In this document: piece after piece, positions 15,706-24,836 of the stretch
How the letters are laid out: every line of letters begins with the position of its first letter
Position numbering within the stretch: position 1 is the stretch's first letter
Source of the DNA: Lysinibacillus sp.
GTDB lineage: Bacteria > Bacillota > Bacilli > Bacillales_A > Planococcaceae
Direction: 5' to 3'
Length of the DNA stretch: 49,431 nucleotides
Assembly: GCA_031181585.1 (NCBI GenBank)
Contig: JAPSKP010000011.1
Coordinates: forward strand, 7,508 to 56,938
Notes under the pieces: generated by a model
What the model was told of the DNA's origin: nothing
Database searches by the model: none
Seen by the model: only the letters and a program-made list of their open reading frames with translations
Translations under genes and position numbers: made by a program

Positions 15706-16578
15706 ATGAAGAAATATAAAGGTGAATTGCTGATGCTCATCACGGCCATTATGTGGGGAAGTGGCTTTGTTGGGATGGCAATGGGCCTGGAACATTGGAC
15801 AGTTCTCCAATTGATGGCGCTCCGTTTTACGTTTGCTGCTATTTTATTAGCGCTTATTTTCCACAAAAAATTAAAGATGATCTCAAAGAGTGTTTTTTGG
15901 AAGGGCTCGATATTAGGAGCTATTTTATTTACGGCATTTGCCTTGCAGACACTAGGTCTTGAATACACGACTCCATCAAAAAATGCATTTTTAACCGCAA
16001 TCAATGTAATCGTTGTACCGATTATTGCTTATGTTATTTATAAACGGCGGTTTGACCGCTTTGAAATTACAGCTGCTTTAATTGCAATTATTGGGATAGG
16101 TTTCTTATCACTCCAGGATTCCTTCACAATAAACGTAGGAGATATGCTATCCATACTTTGTGCAATTGCTTTTGCATTTGATATCTTTTATACGAATGTC
16201 TTTGTGAAAAAAGAAGATGCATTAGCGCTGACAATCGTACAATTTTTCGCTGCCTCCATTTTAAGCTGGATTGGTGTAGTCGGGCTTGGAGAAGTACCGA
16301 CATCAGCAAGCACAGAAGGTATTCTAACGGTTGTCTATCTAGCGGTATTCTGTACGCTTGTTGCCTACGTATGCCAAAATATTGGGATGCAATATGCAGA
16401 TCCGACGAAATCTGCCTTAATTCTTTCTACAGAATCTATCTTCGGAACATTATGTTCAGTCCTCATTTTAAACGAAATCTTGACGGGTAGAATGATTTTC
16501 GGCTGCTTCTTGATTTTCCTTGCTATTGTTATAGCCGAAGTAAAGCCCAGCTTTAAAAAATCTATTGCAAATGTCTGA
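15706..16578 (+). CDS. DMT-superfamily (EamA) transporter
   Basis: A 290-residue protein with ten hydrophobic helices in two EamA repeats. The first repeat opens LLMLITAIMWGSGFVGMAMG, the second ILCAIAFAFDIFYTNVFV, and both carry the family's loop before helix 5 (GLEYTTPSKNAFLTAINVIV; IGMQYADPTKSALILSTESI). It starts at ATG 15706 after GAGAGAAGG. Members export amino acids or other metabolites; the substrate cannot be read from sequence. A terminator follows 7 bases after the stop. Confidence 0.92.
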   Translation: MKKYKGELLMLITAIMWGSGFVGMAMGLEHWTVLQLMALRFTFAAILLALIFHKKLKMISKSVFWKGSILGAILFTAFALQTLGLEYTTPSKNAFLTAINVIVVPIIAYVIYKRRFDRFEITAALIAIIGIGFLSLQDSFTINVGDMLSILCAIAFAFDIFYTNVFVKKEDALALTIVQFFAASILSWIGVVGLGEVPTSASTEGILTVVYLAVFCTLVAYVCQNIGMQYADPTKSALILSTESIFGTLCSVLILNEILTGRMIFGCFLIFLAIVIAEVKPSFKKSIANV

Positions 16579-16585
16579 TTTAACG

Positions 16586-16613
16586 AGCTTTCCATTCTGT
16601 GGGAAGCTTTTTT
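16586..16613 (+). terminator. intrinsic terminator after EamA gene
   Basis: AGCTTTCC (16586-16593) pairs with GGGAAGCT (16601-16608), one G-T pair, followed by TTTTT. Confidence 0.82.
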
Positions 16614-16995
16614 ACTTAAACCGTTACTTATTATCACTCAAATATACAAGAGAGTACCATATAGACAAGATATTAGATGGCAGTAATATTTTCAAACGCC
16701 GTTATCTTATCATTAACATAGAGGATAATTTTTTCCGCCCCATTCTTAATCTTTAGTTCATAGACATATATTTGTACATCATTGTGAGCTTTATCCTCCT
16801 CAGCTTACTACTTATTTTGTGATAATGACCCACAACAAACTTTTAATTGAATATTTCACCATATATTTTTTTCGATAGTGCACTTTAAAATTATCCAAAG
16901 GATCGATTGTCTACGATAAATGCCAGTGAAGCAAAAAATGACTCGTATGATTCAAGCTAATTTCTCCATGCTAATTAAAAGGAGATGGAGTAATT
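16614..16995. other. intergenic region, nothing recognised
   Basis: About 380 AT-rich bases with no credible open frame or hairpin. It should hold the promoter of the following secreted-protein gene. Confidence 0.4.
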
Positions 16996-17334
16996 ATGCG
17001 AAAAATTTTAGTGACAATAGGAGCTGTTCTTGCCGTAGGAGCAGCGATAACGTATATACCGACAATTATAAATGCTGAACAGCAGGAAACACCCGCACCT
17101 GCCTATGCAAAATGGGGAAGGGTAGCAATGGAGCATGCAAAATCTAAATATCCGAACGCATCTATTATCGATTATCTGCATATAGGCAGAGAAATGAACG
17201 ATGAAAAGACAACTGAGACATTTAAACTTTGGTTAAAGGAAGGGGACCGTGAATTCGGCCTCTATTTACACATTACATTTTCAGCTAAATCCGAGCAAAT
17301 TCTTGAGGTAAAAGAGCAGGAAACGGATAAATAA
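16996..17334 (+). CDS. secreted DUF3889-family protein (YqzG/YhdC-like)
   Basis: A 112-residue protein with a signal peptide: MRKILVTIGAVLAVGAAITY, probably cleaved after INA near residue 27. The mature part has the family pattern PAYAKWGRVAMEHAKSKYPN, then IIDYLHIGRE and FKLWLKEGDREFGLYLHITF, as in the small exported proteins YqzG and YhdC of Bacillus subtilis. Function is unknown. ATG 16996 follows AAAGGAGATGG. It stands alone between larger gaps. Confidence 0.82.
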   Translation: MRKILVTIGAVLAVGAAITYIPTIINAEQQETPAPAYAKWGRVAMEHAKSKYPNASIIDYLHIGREMNDEKTTETFKLWLKEGDREFGLYLHITFSAKSEQILEVKEQETDK

Positions 17335-17441
17335 TACTACAGATAACTTTCTTGTGCCTTCCGAGCAGCAGTATCTTTAAGGTATACAAAAATTCCATAT
17401 ATTGTGTAATTAAAGAGTTGTAAATAAAAGGAGGGCATGCA

Positions 17442-18044
17442 GTGGAAACAACGATACAATCTATCATAGCTAATTTAAATGACGTGCTGACAAATGAAAA
17501 TTTTGTGGGTATTGGATCTACCAGGAAAGCATTCAAATATAAACAGTTCGTCATAAAGAAATATGTGCATGAAATAGGTTATCTCCAAACAAAAAATGAA
17601 GCTGCAATTTATGAAATTCTTCTTACAAGAGACTTGGCGGCTCATGTTGCACCAATATTATATGTTGACAAACACCTCATGATCCAGCCATTTTATGAGC
17701 AGTTGCCGCTTTGTAACAATAGCAGCTATGATTTAGATCTACAGGAGGAAAAGCGACTGACTGTAGATTTAAAGGAGGTGTTATCTATTATTAATCAGGA
17801 GCTTGACGGATTTGACTTTCGAGATGGCGGCAACTATGGACTTGATGATAAAGGAAATCTAATATTAATTGATTATGGGATGACAAAGACTTTGTATGAA
17901 AACAAATGGGTTCCCCTTGCAGAGGCTGGTATACTACCTCAAATTGCGTTTGAAAGGTGCCAGTCGTGTGGCATCGAAAAGGAAATCCGTACATATGGCA
18001 AGGAAGATCTAGATAGACGATGTGTAGCCTGTGGAAAGGAATAA
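17442..18044 (+). CDS. kinase-like protein with C-terminal zinc ribbon
   Basis: A 200-residue protein starting at GTG 17442 after AAGGAGGG. The first 155 residues resemble a minimal protein-kinase-like fold: FVGIGSTRKAF (21-31) as a glycine loop, VIKKY (37-41) as the lysine strand, Glu53 in a following helix, FRDGGNYG (126-133) as a catalytic loop and IDYG (143-146) as the DFG-like metal motif. Residues 173-197 hold CxxC...CxxC, a zinc ribbon. Spacing in the catalytic loop is not canonical, so activity is uncertain. No neighbour reveals a substrate. Confidence 0.6.
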   Translation: METTIQSIIANLNDVLTNENFVGIGSTRKAFKYKQFVIKKYVHEIGYLQTKNEAAIYEILLTRDLAAHVAPILYVDKHLMIQPFYEQLPLCNNSSYDLDLQEEKRLTVDLKEVLSIINQELDGFDFRDGGNYGLDDKGNLILIDYGMTKTLYENKWVPLAEAGILPQIAFERCQSCGIEKEIRTYGKEDLDRRCVACGKE

Positions 18045-18057
18045 GAGAGGAGAAGCA

Positions 18058-18093
18058 AGCAGCTTTCCAACCCCTTAACGTTGGAAGGCTGCT
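18058..18093. terminator. shared terminator of convergent genes
   Basis: AGCAGCTTTCCAAC (18058-18071) pairs with GTTGGAAGGCTGCT (18080-18093), one G-T pair, followed by GTTTCGTTT on the plus strand. It overlaps the end of the minus-strand acetyltransferase gene. Confidence 0.7.
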
Positions 18094-18557
18094 GTTTCGT
18101 TTAATAGGATGACCATTGCTGTCTCGTCACAAGCGAAAAATTTTGGACAGCCTAGGCAGTCTTTTCGAACCTTTTGTGGAATTGTCTCTTTTTGGATAAC
18201 CTCAAAGCCGAGTTTGGAAAAAAAATCCACCTGATAGGTAAGGGAAATCATTCTACCAATACCTAGCTGTTCTGCATCATCAACAATTTTTTGAGTAATT
18301 TTCTTTCCGATTCCCTTTTTCATATGTTTGTCTGAAACGGCGAGGGATCGTATTTCGCTTAATGTTTCATCATAAATATACAAACTTCCGGCACCGATGA
18401 CTTCATCATCCTCGACTGCAACATAAAAGCTTAAAAGATCTTCACATATAGAAGAATGTGACCGTATTAATACCAGCCCTTTCTTTGCGTTATGCTCAAT
18501 CAAATTATAAATCCCCGGAACATCTGTTACCTTAGCTTTTCTAATCAACATTTTCAA
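18075..18557 (-). CDS. GNAT-family N-acetyltransferase, ArgA-like group
   Basis: A 160-residue protein with the acetyl-CoA motif DKHMKKGIGKKITQKIVDDA and preceding strand IRSLAVS. The C-terminal VRKDCLGCPKFFACDET with three cysteines resembles the short ArgA-like acetyltransferases of Gram-positive bacteria, which can acetylate glutamate, but no arginine genes are nearby. TTG 18557 is spaced best from GAGGG; ATG 18551 is the alternative. Its end is inside the shared terminator. Substrate is inferred only by resemblance. Confidence 0.8.
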   Translation of the reverse strand: MKMLIRKAKVTDVPGIYNLIEHNAKKGLVLIRSHSSICEDLLSFYVAVEDDEVIGAGSLYIYDETLSEIRSLAVSDKHMKKGIGKKITQKIVDDAEQLGIGRMISLTYQVDFFSKLGFEVIQKETIPQKVRKDCLGCPKFFACDETAMVILLNETAAFQR

Positions 18558-18691
18558 AACACACCCTCATCGTTTGTATATTTAAACAATTATATTTATA
18601 AATATAAAATATTATGTATTTCATTATTTGTCAATTTCAAATTTTATTAAATATTATGATAGGCTTTACTTTCATGAAGCAACAAGCAAAA

Positions 18692-18700
18692 GGGGGGGGG
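18692..18700 (+). repeat. run of nine G in AT-rich intergenic DNA
   Basis: The segment AAAAGGGGGGGGGCTTGG contains nine consecutive G, an outlier in this AT-rich sequence. It lies in the 370-base gap (18558-18928), which otherwise holds only a promoter-like TATAAT near its end. Length change in such a tract is plausible; no gene start is close enough to show a phase-variable function. Confidence 0.6.
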
Positions 18701-18873
18701 CTTGGAAAGAACATGCTTTTTATTGTGGAGGGATAAAAGTAAGCTCCTTCACTTATAGACAGATTCCATAAATTAATAAAGAATTCTTCTTGCTCGCTGA
18801 TTCTAAACCTCTTCCTTCCCTTTAGGAGCTATCATGGCAGCTGAGAAAGACATATAATCACTTCAAATTGTTG

Positions 18874-18892
18874 TATAATATTGGGCAATATT
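18874..18892 (+). promoter_or_regulatory. -10 box overlapped by a perfect palindrome
   Basis: TATAAT (18874-18879) overlaps AATATTG-GG-CAATATT (18877-18892), 37 bases before the next start codon. The palindrome would cover the transcription start and is a likely operator. Confidence 0.5.
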
Positions 18893-18928
18893 GAGAACTT
18901 GTAATACTAGCAGATGGAGGAGGTCTGT

Positions 18929-19443
18929 ATGATCATTGGTACTGTATTATTTTTTGTTTTAATTTTTGTCTGTGCTATTTATATTTTTTCATCAAAGGAC
19001 AAGGAGAATTTTTACAGCGTTATCTTTCTTTCCTAGTAATTACTTCATTTTTCTTTGCCGTGATTTTTGATGTAATGTGGATTACTTGGCTTACTCTCCT
19101 TTGTGCAATTGGACTGCTTATTCATTTAAAGCTTTCTGTAAAGAAAACCATCGTATTTATTTTGTTCGCTGTTATTTATTTTGCGATTTACCGCGTTCCT
19201 ACAAATCCAAATGATTTAGAAACATTTCTGCAAGATGAGCAAAATATTTTTTGTGCAGGGAATACGTGTGTGAAAGTAAAGGAAGTCATCATTCAAGATC
19301 AATTGCAAATTCAAACGAATACCTATCCAATCAAAGAGTTTTCATTTAAGTGGTATATCATTTTTGCTGTTGGTGAGGCCAAATTAGATAGTCAAGTAAT
19401 TAGAGCTATCAATATAGCAGGTTATTGGATACTGCTAACTTAA
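18929..19443 (+). pseudogene. membrane-protein gene broken by a one-base frameshift
   Basis: ATG 18929 after GGAGGAGG opens a frame (MIIGTVLFFVLIFVCAIYIF) that stops at 19034-19036. The continuation is in the next frame from about 19010 to 19443 and is also open upstream of its first GTG (19060), reading LQRYLSFLVITSFFFAVIFD. Adding one T to the five-T run at 19009-19013 joins them into a protein of about 171 residues with four hydrophobic segments and a soluble C-terminal part. I do not recognise the family. It is either a pseudogene or a sequence error in the T-run. Confidence 0.7.
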
Positions 19444-19614
19444 TGGAACGTATAGATGAGAACGATTCAAATATACTTTTTTTGCTTGTCTGGTAAGATC
19501 CAGCTAGTTTGTTTAGACAATTATATACGGATAGTACATAAAAGGAATTTGGAAATATTTGTAGAATAGGTACATAGGATAGGAATAAGGAAATTAAGCG
19601 GGAGGGGAAGTAAA

Positions 19615-19803
19615 GTGAAACATAAAACGAAAATATTAATTGGATTGATTAGCAGTCTTGTTTTATCGTTTTACGGTGCATATCATATTATGGACAAAAC
19701 ATCTGAAACTAATTGGATGTCCTGGCTATTAGCAGTAAGCGGTTTTATAGGGCTTCTCGGAGGGATTTGGGAGTTAAGAAAATTCAATGCTGCCGAGAAA
19801 TGA
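19615..19803 (+). CDS. small two-helix membrane protein
   Basis: A 62-residue protein starting at GTG 19615 after CGGGAGGGGAAG. Two hydrophobic segments are visible: ILIGLISSLVLSFYGAYHIM (residues 6-25) and MSWLLAVSGFIGLLGGIWEL (35-54), with a basic N-terminus MKHKTK. It is not a recognised family. It is followed closely by another membrane-protein gene and may share its transcript. Confidence 0.7.
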   Translation: MKHKTKILIGLISSLVLSFYGAYHIMDKTSETNWMSWLLAVSGFIGLLGGIWELRKFNAAEK

Positions 19804-19852
19804 TTTGATTTATATAAGATAATTGTCTAGTAAAAACATGAATTGCGGGGTT

Positions 19853-20494
19853 ATGGGATTTATGAAGGGGAAAGCAATACTGCTCGATTTATTATTTTAT
19901 TTAGCAATTCCACTCATTATGTGGAATACGCTTCGTGAAAGCCTTGGCGATTATGTCACGATGCTGCTGGCTTCTGTTCCAGGAATTTTATATACAATTT
20001 TTAGTTTCATCATACAAAAGAGAATCAATTTTTCCGGACTATTTATACTGGTTATGCTGCTTGTTGGGACACTTATTGATATTTTGTCCGGCTCGGCACT
20101 TCAAATGCTTTGGAACAATGTGTATTACGGAGCATTTATCGGGCTCTTTTATATGGCAAGTATGCTGGTGAAGCGACCATTGGCTTATTATTTTGCATTA
20201 GATGGGGCAGAAATGATGGGTTACGAACGCTCCAACGTGAAAACCTATCTCTTTTTAAAAAGAAATATGATTGTGCTCCATCTCATTACGTTTTGTTTTG
20301 GTCTACGCTCACTAATAATCGCAGCAGTGAATGTATATCTAATCAAGCAGTATGGTGTAGAAGCGTTCGAGCAAGGCATCGTTTTTAAACAAATCATATC
20401 GTGGGCACTTACCATCCTTACCACTCTTGGCTTCCTCTATGTTGCTAAGGGAGGGGGAAAGCGAAATCCAAAAGAGACAGACCCGGCTATGTAA
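19853..20494 (+). CDS. VC0807-like integral membrane protein
   Basis: A protein of about 213 residues with six hydrophobic helices, fitting the VC0807-type family of unknown function: helices at LLDLLFYLAIPLIMW, MLLASVPGILYTIFSF, a loop RINFSGLFILVMLLVGTL, then AYYFALDGAEMMGYE and NVKTYLFLKRNMIVLHLITF. The start is uncertain: the frame opens at TTG 19823, with ATGs at 19838, 19853 and 19862, none behind a strong ribosome site. I chose 19853, preceded by GCGGGG. No operon partner is evident downstream. Confidence 0.68.
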   Translation: MGFMKGKAILLDLLFYLAIPLIMWNTLRESLGDYVTMLLASVPGILYTIFSFIIQKRINFSGLFILVMLLVGTLIDILSGSALQMLWNNVYYGAFIGLFYMASMLVKRPLAYYFALDGAEMMGYERSNVKTYLFLKRNMIVLHLITFCFGLRSLIIAAVNVYLIKQYGVEAFEQGIVFKQIISWALTILTTLGFLYVAKGGGKRNPKETDPAM

Positions 20495-20570
20495 TCTTAT
20501 ATATGGATCACTTTATGTTATGGCGGGAAGGCAGGGCTTTTCTAATTCTATATGAAATAGAGGTGGTTAG

Positions 20571-21170
20571 GTGACCCAAATTTGTTTAGTTAGACATGGT
20601 GAAACAGATTGGAATAAAGAGGGGCGACTACAAGGGAGAACGGATATCCCTCTCAATTCTATTGGTCGTGACCAAGCGATGCGATGCGGATATTATTTAG
20701 CGGAAAGTGAATGGGATATAATTATCAGCAGCCCGCTTTTAAGAGCGAAGCAAACAGCAGAAGTTCTATCGCTGCTTCTTCAAAAGCCCTTAATTACACT
20801 GGAAGCATTTATTGAAAGAGATTATGGAGAAGCAGAGGGATTGAGTGCTGTGGAAAGAATACTCCGCTTTCCTAATCGTCTTTATCCAGGCCAGGAAACA
20901 AGAGATGTGCTTACAAAGCGAGTGATGGAAGGGATTAGTTCTCTTCACTCGCGTTATTGCAATAAGCGTATCATTTTAGTCGCACATGGGGCTGTGATAA
21001 ACACCATTTTAGCGAGTATTTCAGATGGTCAAATTGGTTCAGGAAAAACAACACTTCATAATGCTTGTTTGAGTAAAATTCAGTTTCAATTTGAAGAAAA
21101 CAAGTGGGATTTACTTGAATATAATCAAATACTCCATCTGTCTGTAAGAGACAATGAGGAGCTCGCATGA
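20571..21170 (+). CDS. histidine phosphatase (phosphoglycerate mutase-like)
   Basis: A 199-residue protein of the histidine phosphatase superfamily. The phosphoacceptor motif LVRHGETDWN gives His9, with GRLQGRTDIPLNSIGRDQA following, and the second histidine is His139 in LVAHGAVIN. GTG 20571 follows AGAGGTGG. Members dephosphorylate small metabolites or act as mutases; the substrate is not shown. It overlaps the following HAD phosphatase gene by ATGA, so both are translated together and may act on related substrates. Confidence 0.9.
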   Translation: MTQICLVRHGETDWNKEGRLQGRTDIPLNSIGRDQAMRCGYYLAESEWDIIISSPLLRAKQTAEVLSLLLQKPLITLEAFIERDYGEAEGLSAVERILRFPNRLYPGQETRDVLTKRVMEGISSLHSRYCNKRIILVAHGAVINTILASISDGQIGSGKTTLHNACLSKIQFQFEENKWDLLEYNQILHLSVRDNEELA

Positions 21171-21859
21171 TTAGGGCTGTTCTGTTTGACTTAGATGGTA
21201 CATTACTAGACCGCGATACGTCTGTTCGTCTTTTCATTCAACACCAATACGAGCGTCTTAAATCTTACTTGTCCCATATTGATAAGGAAATGTATGTTGA
21301 GCGATTTATCGCGCTGGATGATCGAGGTTATGTATGGAAAGACAAAGTATATCAGCAGCTAGTGGAGGAATTCAGCATCCCGTATTCTGCTGGAAATCTT
21401 TTAGCGGATTACCTCCAGGAATTTAAGCACCATTGTGTCCCTTGTGAACATTTACATAGCGTGATTCAGCATTTGAAAAACAAAAGGCTGAAGCTAGCCA
21501 TTATAACGAATGGCTACGGACAGTTCCAGCTTGATAATATCAAAGCTTTAGGCATCGAAAGCGAGTTTGAAACCATACTCATTTCAGAATGGGAAGGAAT
21601 AAAGAAACCGGATTCAGTAATTTTTCACCGGGCGCTAACAAAACTCGGTGTAGAGGCATCAGAAAGCATTTATATAGGCGATCATCCGGTCAATGATGTG
21701 AAAGCGGCTAATCAGGCAGGTATGGTCGGTGTATGGAAAAGAAATGAATGGTTTGAAGAGCGAGGAACTGATACGGGTTATGTAGTGAATGATTTACTAG
21801 AAATTCTAAAAATAATTCAGTCTATTGAAGGAGAAGCTTCTTCGTCAATAATCCGTTAA
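21167..21859 (+). CDS. HAD-superfamily hydrolase
   Basis: A 230-residue phosphatase-like HAD protein. Motif I is LFDLDGTLLD with nucleophile Asp8 and acid Asp10; motif II is LAIITNGYGQ; motif III is the lysine in IKKPDSVIF; motif IV is YIGDHPVNDVKAA. A helical cap of the C1 type lies between motifs I and II. Start ATG 21167 overlaps the stop of the histidine phosphatase gene. The pair looks like a small phosphatase operon closed by the terminator at 21876. The substrate is unknown. Confidence 0.92.
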   Translation: MIRAVLFDLDGTLLDRDTSVRLFIQHQYERLKSYLSHIDKEMYVERFIALDDRGYVWKDKVYQQLVEEFSIPYSAGNLLADYLQEFKHHCVPCEHLHSVIQHLKNKRLKLAIITNGYGQFQLDNIKALGIESEFETILISEWEGIKKPDSVIFHRALTKLGVEASESIYIGDHPVNDVKAANQAGMVGVWKRNEWFEERGTDTGYVVNDLLEILKIIQSIEGEASSSIIR

Positions 21860-21875
21860 TATGAATAAAAGGTAT

Positions 21876-21908
21876 AAACGGAAGGAGCTTTATGTCCTTC
21901 CGTTTTTA
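21876..21908 (+). terminator. intrinsic terminator of the phosphatase pair
   Basis: AAACGGAAGGA (21876-21886) pairs with TCCTTCCGTTT (21895-21905), followed by TTATTT. Confidence 0.9.
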
Positions 21909-22382
21909 TTTGCTGCTGAGACTGGTGTTAGGTTGGAACAAAGTTTGATTAAAGAAGTTTATTAAAGTATTGTTTATAAGCACATTTCCAACCCCTATTT
22001 TAAAAAGGATGGATCAAAATGGAGCTTTTCGTATTAAGTATGAGGATTTTAAAAATAGTATGATCATTCCCTAGGAGTGTGGCCTCAAAATCACACCCTA
22101 CTATTAAAGAAGGAATTACTTTTACCATGTATGATTCAATCATCCCCTAATTTTGAGGATTTAATATGTAATACATTTCCTTAATCAGAGCCCTTTATTC
22201 AGGTACTTAAGTTTACTTCAGCTTCCCAGGTAATTTAAGAAATCATGCTCTTTCTTAATAATAAGAATTCACTTCTACCTTTCCATAGATCAATTAGCAA
22301 AATATTGAAAATAATATTAATAACATTGAATTGCGTAGATAACTGTCGAAATATATCTATATATAGTGATGGGGGAGAGCAA
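21909..22382. other. intergenic region before chemoreceptor gene
   Basis: About 470 bases without a gene. AGGAGTGTG and CACACCCT near 22073-22098 form a weak hairpin. GTCGAAAT at 22345-22352 resembles a sigma-D -10 box (GCCGATAT), as expected for a motility gene, but no matching -35 is placed correctly. Confidence 0.35.
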
Positions 22383-24125
22383 ATGAAGAAAAATTTACAG
22401 TTACGAAGTATCTCAGGGAAGTTAATGTTACTAATCACAGTAATAATAATTGTAACAGTCTTGTTTATTGGTTCAACAAGTTATTTTATAGCCAAAAATC
22501 AGCTCCTAGAATCAGGGAAAAGAGAACTGCAAAGTATTGTGGAAGGGGCTTATGCCTCATTAGAACTAATAAATGAGCAAGTAGAGACTGGTGAAATAAC
22601 CATTGAGGAAGGAAAAAATCAAGCGAGAATATTATTAAATGGACCAGTGGATGAAGAAGGAGTGTATGATTACAAACAGTCTAATTTTACTTATAAAGAA
22701 AATGGTTATATTTTAGCTTATGACGAAGATTTATTTTTGCAGCTTCATCCAACTAGAATGGGCCAAGCTCCGGATGATGATAATAGAAGCAATCGTGAGA
22801 TGATAGTTGCACGAAGCAAGTCCAGTAATGAAGCAGATCACTATGTAGTTTATTCTGACCATCAGTCAGATGGCTCATTTAAAGATAAATCAGTATATGC
22901 GGAATATTTCGAGCCTTGGGGCTGGACTATCGGGATTGCTGTTTTTCAAGATGAGTTTTACGCAGGATTAAACATTTTAAAATATGTTATCCTTGGCTCA
23001 ACAGTCGTCCTCATCATAATAAGTTCACTTGTGTTTTATTTAGCGATTCGAAAGAAAATAAATACATTAAAAGAGGTAGCTGAAGCATCTATAAAAATTG
23101 CCGATGGTCATGTGTATGTAACTAATCTGCCTGAATCTAATGATGAAATTGGACAGCTTGCAACTGCATTCAATGAAATGTCTAAGCAATTATATAAACT
23201 GGTCGAAAAAACTAAGAATACTAGTGAACACTTATTGGATTCAGCGACAAACTTATCGGCAATTTCAGAAGAAACATCTGCTAGCAGTGAAGAAGTTGGC
23301 AGAGCAATTACCGAGATTGCTACTGGTACACAAGAACAAGCCCATGGTTTGGAAGAGATAAGCCGAAGAGTAGATTTATTATCAAGTTCTATAAGAACCA
23401 TGGAAAAACAAAGTAAAGATATGTACGACATTACAAAACATGCAGAAAAAATATCATCTGAGGGAATTGAAATAGTTCATCAACTACAACAATCAAATAC
23501 TGATTCGTTAGCAGCATCACAAGAAGTCAGTTATGAAATCAAAAATTTGAATGGTAAAATAAACGAAATTAACCAGGTAATGGAAACGATTGAGGCAATC
23601 GCTGAGCAGACAAATTTATTAGCTTTAAATGCAAGTATTGAAGCAGCAAGAGCTGGAGAGTATGGTAGAGGCTTTTCAGTTGTTGCCGATGAAATCAGAA
23701 AACTAGCAGAACAATCGAAAAATGCAACTCATCAAGTACAAGGAGTGGTTTCCGCCATTGTTTCAGAAACTACTAAAACAGTTGAAACTGTAGAAGGAAC
23801 AATGAAGACTGCTGAAAAGTTAAATGATGATGTAGTTCTAACACAAAGTAAGTTCGATCAGATGTCTGAGTCTGTTAAACAAATTGCAAAATCGATATTA
23901 GCAGTTAATAAAGAAATGGACGTTATGACATCCTATAATAAGTTGATGAGTGAAGGAATCGAAGGAGCATCTAGCGTTTCAGAACAGACGGCTGCTTCTG
24001 TACAGGAAATTGCTGCTTCTATAGTTGAGCAAATTAATGCAATTGCTGATGTCGCTAATGCTGCTGAAAAATTAACGGAATTAAATCGTGAATTGAATTC
24101 TATAATGGAGCGTTATACTTTCTAA
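22383..24125 (+). CDS. methyl-accepting chemotaxis protein with single Cache domain
   Basis: A 580-residue transmembrane chemoreceptor. ATG 22383 follows GATGGGGGAGAG; an upstream open frame extension lacks a ribosome site. Residues 15-38 are the first membrane helix; an extracellular single-Cache domain follows ([19 protein letters not shown] and [15 protein letters not shown]); a second helix is near residue 200, then HAMP. The signalling domain has the highly conserved tip [20 protein letters not shown] and [18 protein letters not shown]. It couples ligand binding to CheA/CheW. The ligand, possibly a small organic acid by domain type, is not determined. No other chemotaxis gene is in the window. 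Confidence 0.95.
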   Translation: MKKNLQLRSISGKLMLLITVIIIVTVLFIGSTSYFIAKNQLLESGKRELQSIVEGAYASLELINEQVETGEITIEEGKNQARILLNGPVDEEGVYDYKQSNFTYKENGYILAYDEDLFLQLHPTRMGQAPDDDNRSNREMIVARSKSSNEADHYVVYSDHQSDGSFKDKSVYAEYFEPWGWTIGIAVFQDEFYAGLNILKYVILGSTVVLIIISSLVFYLAIRKKINTLKEVAEASIKIADGHVYVTNLPESNDEIGQLATAFNEMSKQLYKLVEKTKNTSEHLLDSATNLSAISEETSASSEEVGRAITEIATGTQEQAHGLEEISRRVDLLSSSIRTMEKQSKDMYDITKHAEKISSEGIEIVHQLQQSNTDSLAASQEVSYEIKNLNGKINEINQVMETIEAIAEQTNLLALNASIEAARAGEYGRGFSVVADEIRKLAEQSKNATHQVQGVVSAIVSETTKTVETVEGTMKTAEKLNDDVVLTQSKFDQMSESVKQIAKSILAVNKEMDVMTSYNKLMSEGIEGASSVSEQTAASVQEIAASIVEQINAIADVANAAEKLTELNRELNSIMERYTF

Positions 24126-24144
24126 AAAGCTAGAGCTTTTTTAG
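24122..24144 (+). terminator. intrinsic terminator after chemoreceptor gene
   Basis: CTAAAAAGC (24122-24130) pairs with GCTTTTTTAG around a TAGA loop. It includes the stop codon. Confidence 0.65.
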
Positions 24145-24153
24145 ATGGTTTAA

Positions 24154-24372
24154 ATTAGCTATAAAAGATTCCTCACGCAGCCTGTTGACAAGCCTTTATA
24201 TCCAGTTTTGTTTGCCTTACTCGTCTGCTCCTGCTGTCATGCTCTCGTCGCAAATAAAGAACGACTCGCCCATGAACTTAAATACTATTCTGGCGGCACG
24301 CCTTGTTTGGCAAATGATTTCAAGGCATGGCGGGTAAAATTTTACTTTAATAAACTGTCTAAAAATACATAA
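24154..24372 (+). other. open frame without start codon, possible gene remnant
   Basis: A 73-codon stop-free frame reads LTQPVDKPLYPVLFALLVCS, a CCH motif, then LAHELKYYSGGTPCLANDF. There is no ATG or GTG and no ribosome site, so it may be a 3' or internal fragment of a lost gene. I cannot name the family. The rest of the gap to 24836 holds no accepted gene. Confidence 0.3.
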
Positions 24373-24484
24373 AGACAGAATAAAAAACGATTATGCCTTC
24401 ACTCTGCACATTAGCATACTTTACCATTACTGAAGGTATTCCAGTATATTTGAAGCCAGTGGTAAACCACACAATAGATTATAA

Positions 24485-24528
24485 AACAAATGCATTAAAT
24501 CAACTGAATTTAATGCATTTGTTCTTTT
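24485..24528 (+). terminator. strong orphan hairpin terminator
   Basis: A perfect 16-bp stem, AACAAATGCATTAAAT (24485-24500) with its complement at 24508-24523, loop CAACTGA, followed by CTTTTA. No intact gene lies upstream within 340 bases, so it probably belonged to a gene now lost. Confidence 0.75.
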
Positions 24529-24836
24529 ATAGGAGATTGGCCCTTCAATTTCATCATTTATATCCAAATTTTTTTGTTGTTAAATAACCAGGGACTGTTG
24601 ATGAGAATTAGAATAGGATAAACCTTATTCGCATATGTCCCATATTTTATACGACCAGTATTCTTTTTTTTCATAAAACTTAATGAATTTTGGGTTGCTT
24701 CGTAGTAGATATCTTTATCCTTTGACACTAAATTGTGTAAACAAGGTTGGCGTTCTGTATCCATTGTTTTTGTATTAATTGCTTAATCAAATTATTATTA
24801 CCCACGGTGTTTATCCCTAACTTGCTGGCGGCTGAA

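Noticed and set aside
24558-24764. Minus-strand 68-codon open frame after the orphan terminator
   Set aside because: No ribosome site and no recognisable family; could be a remnant but cannot be supported.
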